Source of the DNA: Coriobacteriaceae bacterium | Lineage (GTDB): Bacteria > Actinomycetota > Coriobacteriia > Coriobacteriales > Coriobacteriaceae | Length of the DNA: 64,000 nucleotides | Assembly (NCBI GenBank): GCA_902835305.1 | Contig: CADFMD010000002.1 | Span: 1 to 64,000 of the forward strand | Direction: 5' to 3' | Shown: positions 61,735 to 64,000 of the stretch, in pieces | Numbering within the stretch: the stretch's first letter is position 1 | How the letters are laid out: every line of letters begins with the position of its first letter | The notes under the pieces: model-generated | The model's input: the letters and a program-made list of their open reading frames with translations, nothing else | Databases searched by the model: none | What the model was told of the DNA's origin: nothing | Translations under genes and position numbers: made by a program

Positions 61735-64000
61735 ATGGCTCAAGATAAGTTCGACGTGGGCGGCATGACATGCGCCGCCTGCCAGGCGCACGTAGACCGT
61801 GCCGTGAGCAAGCTCGACGGCGTCCAAAGCGTCGCGGTCAACCTACTCGCCGGTTCCATGATGGTCGACTACGACCCCGCGCAGGTCTCCCCCGACGATA
61901 TCTGCACCGCCGTCGACCGCGCGGGCTACTCGGCCTCACCTGTCGATGCGGGCGCCGATGCCGCCGGCTCAAACGGCAACACGCAAGTCAGGTCCGGCGT
62001 CGCCCACATGGAGTCGCCCACCAAAAAGTTGGAGGCCGCCGCCTCCGCCATGCGCACCCGCCTCATCGTCTCGATCGTATTCCTCATCCCACTGTTCTAC
62101 ATAGGCATGGGACACATGCTCGGCTGGCCACTGCCCGGCGTCTTCACCGACCACATCCACAGCATGACGCTCGCGCTCGCCGAGCTCGTCCTGCTCATCC
62201 CCATCGTCTACGTCAACGACGCGTACTTTATCAACGGGTTTAAATCGCTCGCGCACGGCGCGCCCACCATGGACGCGCTCATCGCCATCGGCGCCACCGC
62301 GTCGATCGCCTGGTCGCTCTATGCCATGTTTATCATGGCCGACCAGCTAGCCGCAGGTCAGGTGCACGAGGCCATGATGACGAGCATGGACAACCTCTAT
62401 TTTGAGAGCGCCGGCACCATCCTGTCGCTCGTCACCGTGGGCAAATACCTCGAGACGCGCAGCAAGTCCAAGACCGGCGGCGCTATCGAGGCGCTCATCG
62501 ACCTGGCACCCAAGACCGCGACCGTCGTTGCCGACGACGGCACCGAAACCACCGTCGACGTCGACGCCATTCTGCCCGGCCAGGTGCTGCGCGTGCGCCC
62601 CGGCGAGTCTATCCCTGTCGACGGCGTGGTACTCGAGGGCGCGTCGGCCGTGGACGAGAGCGCGCTCACCGGCGAGTCCATCCCCGTGGAAAAGGCCGCC
62701 GGCGACACCGTCAACGCCGCCACGGTCAACCGCACCGGATCGTTTACCTTCCGTGCCACACGCGTGGGCGCCGACACGTCGCTTGCCAAGATCATCCAGC
62801 TCGTCGAGGATGCCAATGCCACCAAGGCGCCTATCGCCCGCCTGGCCGACAAGGTCGCCGGTGTGTTCGTGCCCGTGGTGTTCGTGATTTCGGCCGTGAC
62901 CTTTGCGGTGTGGATGGCACTGACCGGCAGCATAAACGAGGCTCTCACCTCCGCCGTGGCCGTGCTGGTGATCAGCTGTCCGTGCGCGCTCGGCCTGGCC
63001 ACGCCCGTCGCCATTATGGTGGGCACCGGCAAGGGCGCCGAGATGGGTATTCTGTTTAAGAGCGCCGAGGCGCTGGAGAACCTGCGCAGCGTGGGCACCG
63101 TGGTGCTCGATAAGACGGGCACGGTCACCCGCGGCAAGCCTGCCGTGACCGATATCGTGGTAGCCACGCGCGCTGACGGCTCGCCCGCCATGAGCGAAAA
63201 GGCGCTGCTCAAGTTGGCCGCCGCGTTGGAGCGCTCGAGCGAGCACCCGCTGGCCGAGGCGATTATGGCCGAGTGCGAGACACGCGGGATCGTCGCGCGC
63301 ATGGTCGAGGACTTTACTGCCGTGCCCGGGCGAGGCGTTACGGCACGCGAGGGGCAAAACGCCATTGCAGCCGGCAACGTACGCCTGATGGACGAGCTGG
63401 GCGTTACCGTGCCCGCGGGTCTTGCCGAACAATTTGCCGCCGAGGGCAAGACGCCGCTGTTCTTTGCCAAGAACGGCGAGCTTGCCGGCACCATTGCCGT
63501 GGCTGACGAGGTCAAGGAGACGAGCGCCGGGGCCATCGCCGCACTGCGCTCGCTTGGCGTCGACGTGCGCATGCTCACCGGCGACAACCGCGTGACGGCC
63601 GAGGCCATCGCCCGCCGCGTGGGACTGAACAGCAAGCAGGTCATCGCCGACGTCCTCCCCGCCGACAAGGAGCGCCACGTGCGCAATCTGCAGGATGCGG
63701 GCAGCAAGGTCGCCATGGTGGGCGACGGCATCAATGACTCCCCCGCCCTGGCGCGCGCCGACGTGGGCCTTGCTATCGGCACCGGCGCCGACATCGCCAA
63801 AGAAGGGGCTGATGTGGTGCTCATGCGCAGTGACCTCATGGATGTTGCGCGGGCCATCGAGCTTTCGCGCGCCACGATCCGCAACATCAAGCAGGACCTG
63901 TTCTGGGCGCTGTTCTACAACGGCATCGGCATTCCGCTGGCGGCGGGCGTGTTCTTCCCGCTCACCGGATGGCAGCTCTCGCCGATGTTTGGCGCTGCGG
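61735..64000 (+). CDS. copA: Copper-translocating P-type ATPase (partial, runs off the window)
   Basis: 755 codons are visible, open at the right edge. An N-terminal heavy-metal domain has [15 protein letters not shown] (Cys 13 and 16). Transmembrane helices, the actuator domain ([13 protein letters not shown]), the Cu channel motif [11 protein letters not shown] (about 412-422), the phosphorylation site [13 protein letters not shown] (about 458), HP motif [10 protein letters not shown], and [20 protein letters not shown] all match CopA. It exports Cu(I). Only the final membrane helices are missing. AAAGGAGA lies just before the ATG. Confidence 0.95.
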   Translation, partial: MAQDKFDVGGMTCAACQAHVDRAVSKLDGVQSVAVNLLAGSMMVDYDPAQVSPDDICTAVDRAGYSASPVDAGADAAGSNGNTQVRSGVAHMESPTKKLEAAASAMRTRLIVSIVFLIPLFYIGMGHMLGWPLPGVFTDHIHSMTLALAELVLLIPIVYVNDAYFINGFKSLAHGAPTMDALIAIGATASIAWSLYAMFIMADQLAAGQVHEAMMTSMDNLYFESAGTILSLVTVGKYLETRSKSKTGGAIEALIDLAPKTATVVADDGTETTVDVDAILPGQVLRVRPGESIPVDGVVLEGASAVDESALTGESIPVEKAAGDTVNAATVNRTGSFTFRATRVGADTSLAKIIQLVEDANATKAPIARLADKVAGVFVPVVFVISAVTFAVWMALTGSINEALTSAVAVLVISCPCALGLATPVAIMVGTGKGAEMGILFKSAEALENLRSVGTVVLDKTGTVTRGKPAVTDIVVATRADGSPAMSEKALLKLAAALERSSEHPLAEAIMAECETRGIVARMVEDFTAVPGRGVTAREGQNAIAAGNVRLMDELGVTVPAGLAEQFAAEGKTPLFFAKNGELAGTIAVADEVKETSAGAIAALRSLGVDVRMLTGDNRVTAEAIARRVGLNSKQVIADVLPADKERHVRNLQDAGSKVAMVGDGINDSPALARADVGLAIGTGADIAKEGADVVLMRSDLMDVARAIELSRATIRNIKQDLFWALFYNGIGIPLAAGVFFPLTGWQLSPMFGAA

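Noticed and set aside
62397..63890. Long minus-strand frames across copA
   Set aside because: The plus strand encodes an intact CopA with all P-type ATPase motifs; the minus frames have no recognisable features.

Overview
The window looks like chromosome from a high-GC anaerobic actinobacterium of the Coriobacteriia, most likely Collinsella or a close relative. This is inferred from protein character and gene mix: formate-THF ligase, an [FeFe] hydrogenase, a superoxide reductase, fucO, many PTS genes and a DUF3284 protein. No rRNA, tRNA, CRISPR array, integrase or transposase was seen. Most genes are GC-rich. Two stretches are clearly AT-richer, about 18.3-19.7 kb and about 34.1-39.4 kb, and look transferred.

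Layout. 0.1-5.8 kb: a zinc-ribbon protein, a cation-efflux (CDF) transporter, a membrane-anchored disordered protein and fhs. 5.9-8.1 kb: ruvC-ruvA-ruvB, translationally overlapping and preceded by an SOS box. 8.3-18.2 kb: a NadE-like protein that has lost its catalytic residues, a one-centre superoxide reductase, a SWIM/SNF2 helicase and dnaE. 18.3-20.3 kb: an AT-rich MFS transporter overlapped by a small ORF, then a DUF3284 protein. 20.4-27.2 kb: addA and addB recombination nuclease genes. 27.3-33.99 kb: yerC-type regulator, a small holin-like membrane protein, an Rrf2 regulator divergent from cysK, mnmA, an M42 peptidase and fucO.

34.1-39.4 kb is the most unusual part: an AT-rich RiPP-type peptide island. 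A single operon encodes a radical SAM/SPASM maturase, a TIGR04066-like maturation protein, an acyl-carrier-like protein, a 59-residue precursor with a CPCGYCSCMYC core, and a LURP-one-like protein. The last three reading frames overlap stepwise. A convergent ABC transporter probably exports the product. A promoter and a perfect 8+8 inverted repeat precede the operon.

39.5-43.8 kb: DUF1275 membrane protein, YgiQ-family radical SAM protein, CPBP membrane peptidase and an orphan RelB/DinJ-like antitoxin. 44.0-50.1 kb: a tight operon joining a NuoF/GltD-like flavoprotein, an [FeFe] hydrogenase, a substrate-binding lipoprotein and a fused ABC permease-ATPase. 50.3-54.8 kb: an alpha-glucoside PTS operon (EIIA, BglG-type antiterminator, EIICB, GH4 6-phospho-glucosidase) with a structured leader. 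55.2-57.4 kb: a DEAD-box RNA helicase with a long RGG tail. 58.0-61.2 kb: an FHA protein and a membrane Ser/Thr kinase, flanked on both sides by arrays of a shared hairpin repeat with a period near 81 nt. 61.7-64.0 kb: a copper P-type ATPase, cut by the window edge, behind a CsoR-like operator.

Several palindromic repeat families recur in intergenic spaces. One pair (20.3 and 31.4 kb) differs by a compensated base pair.
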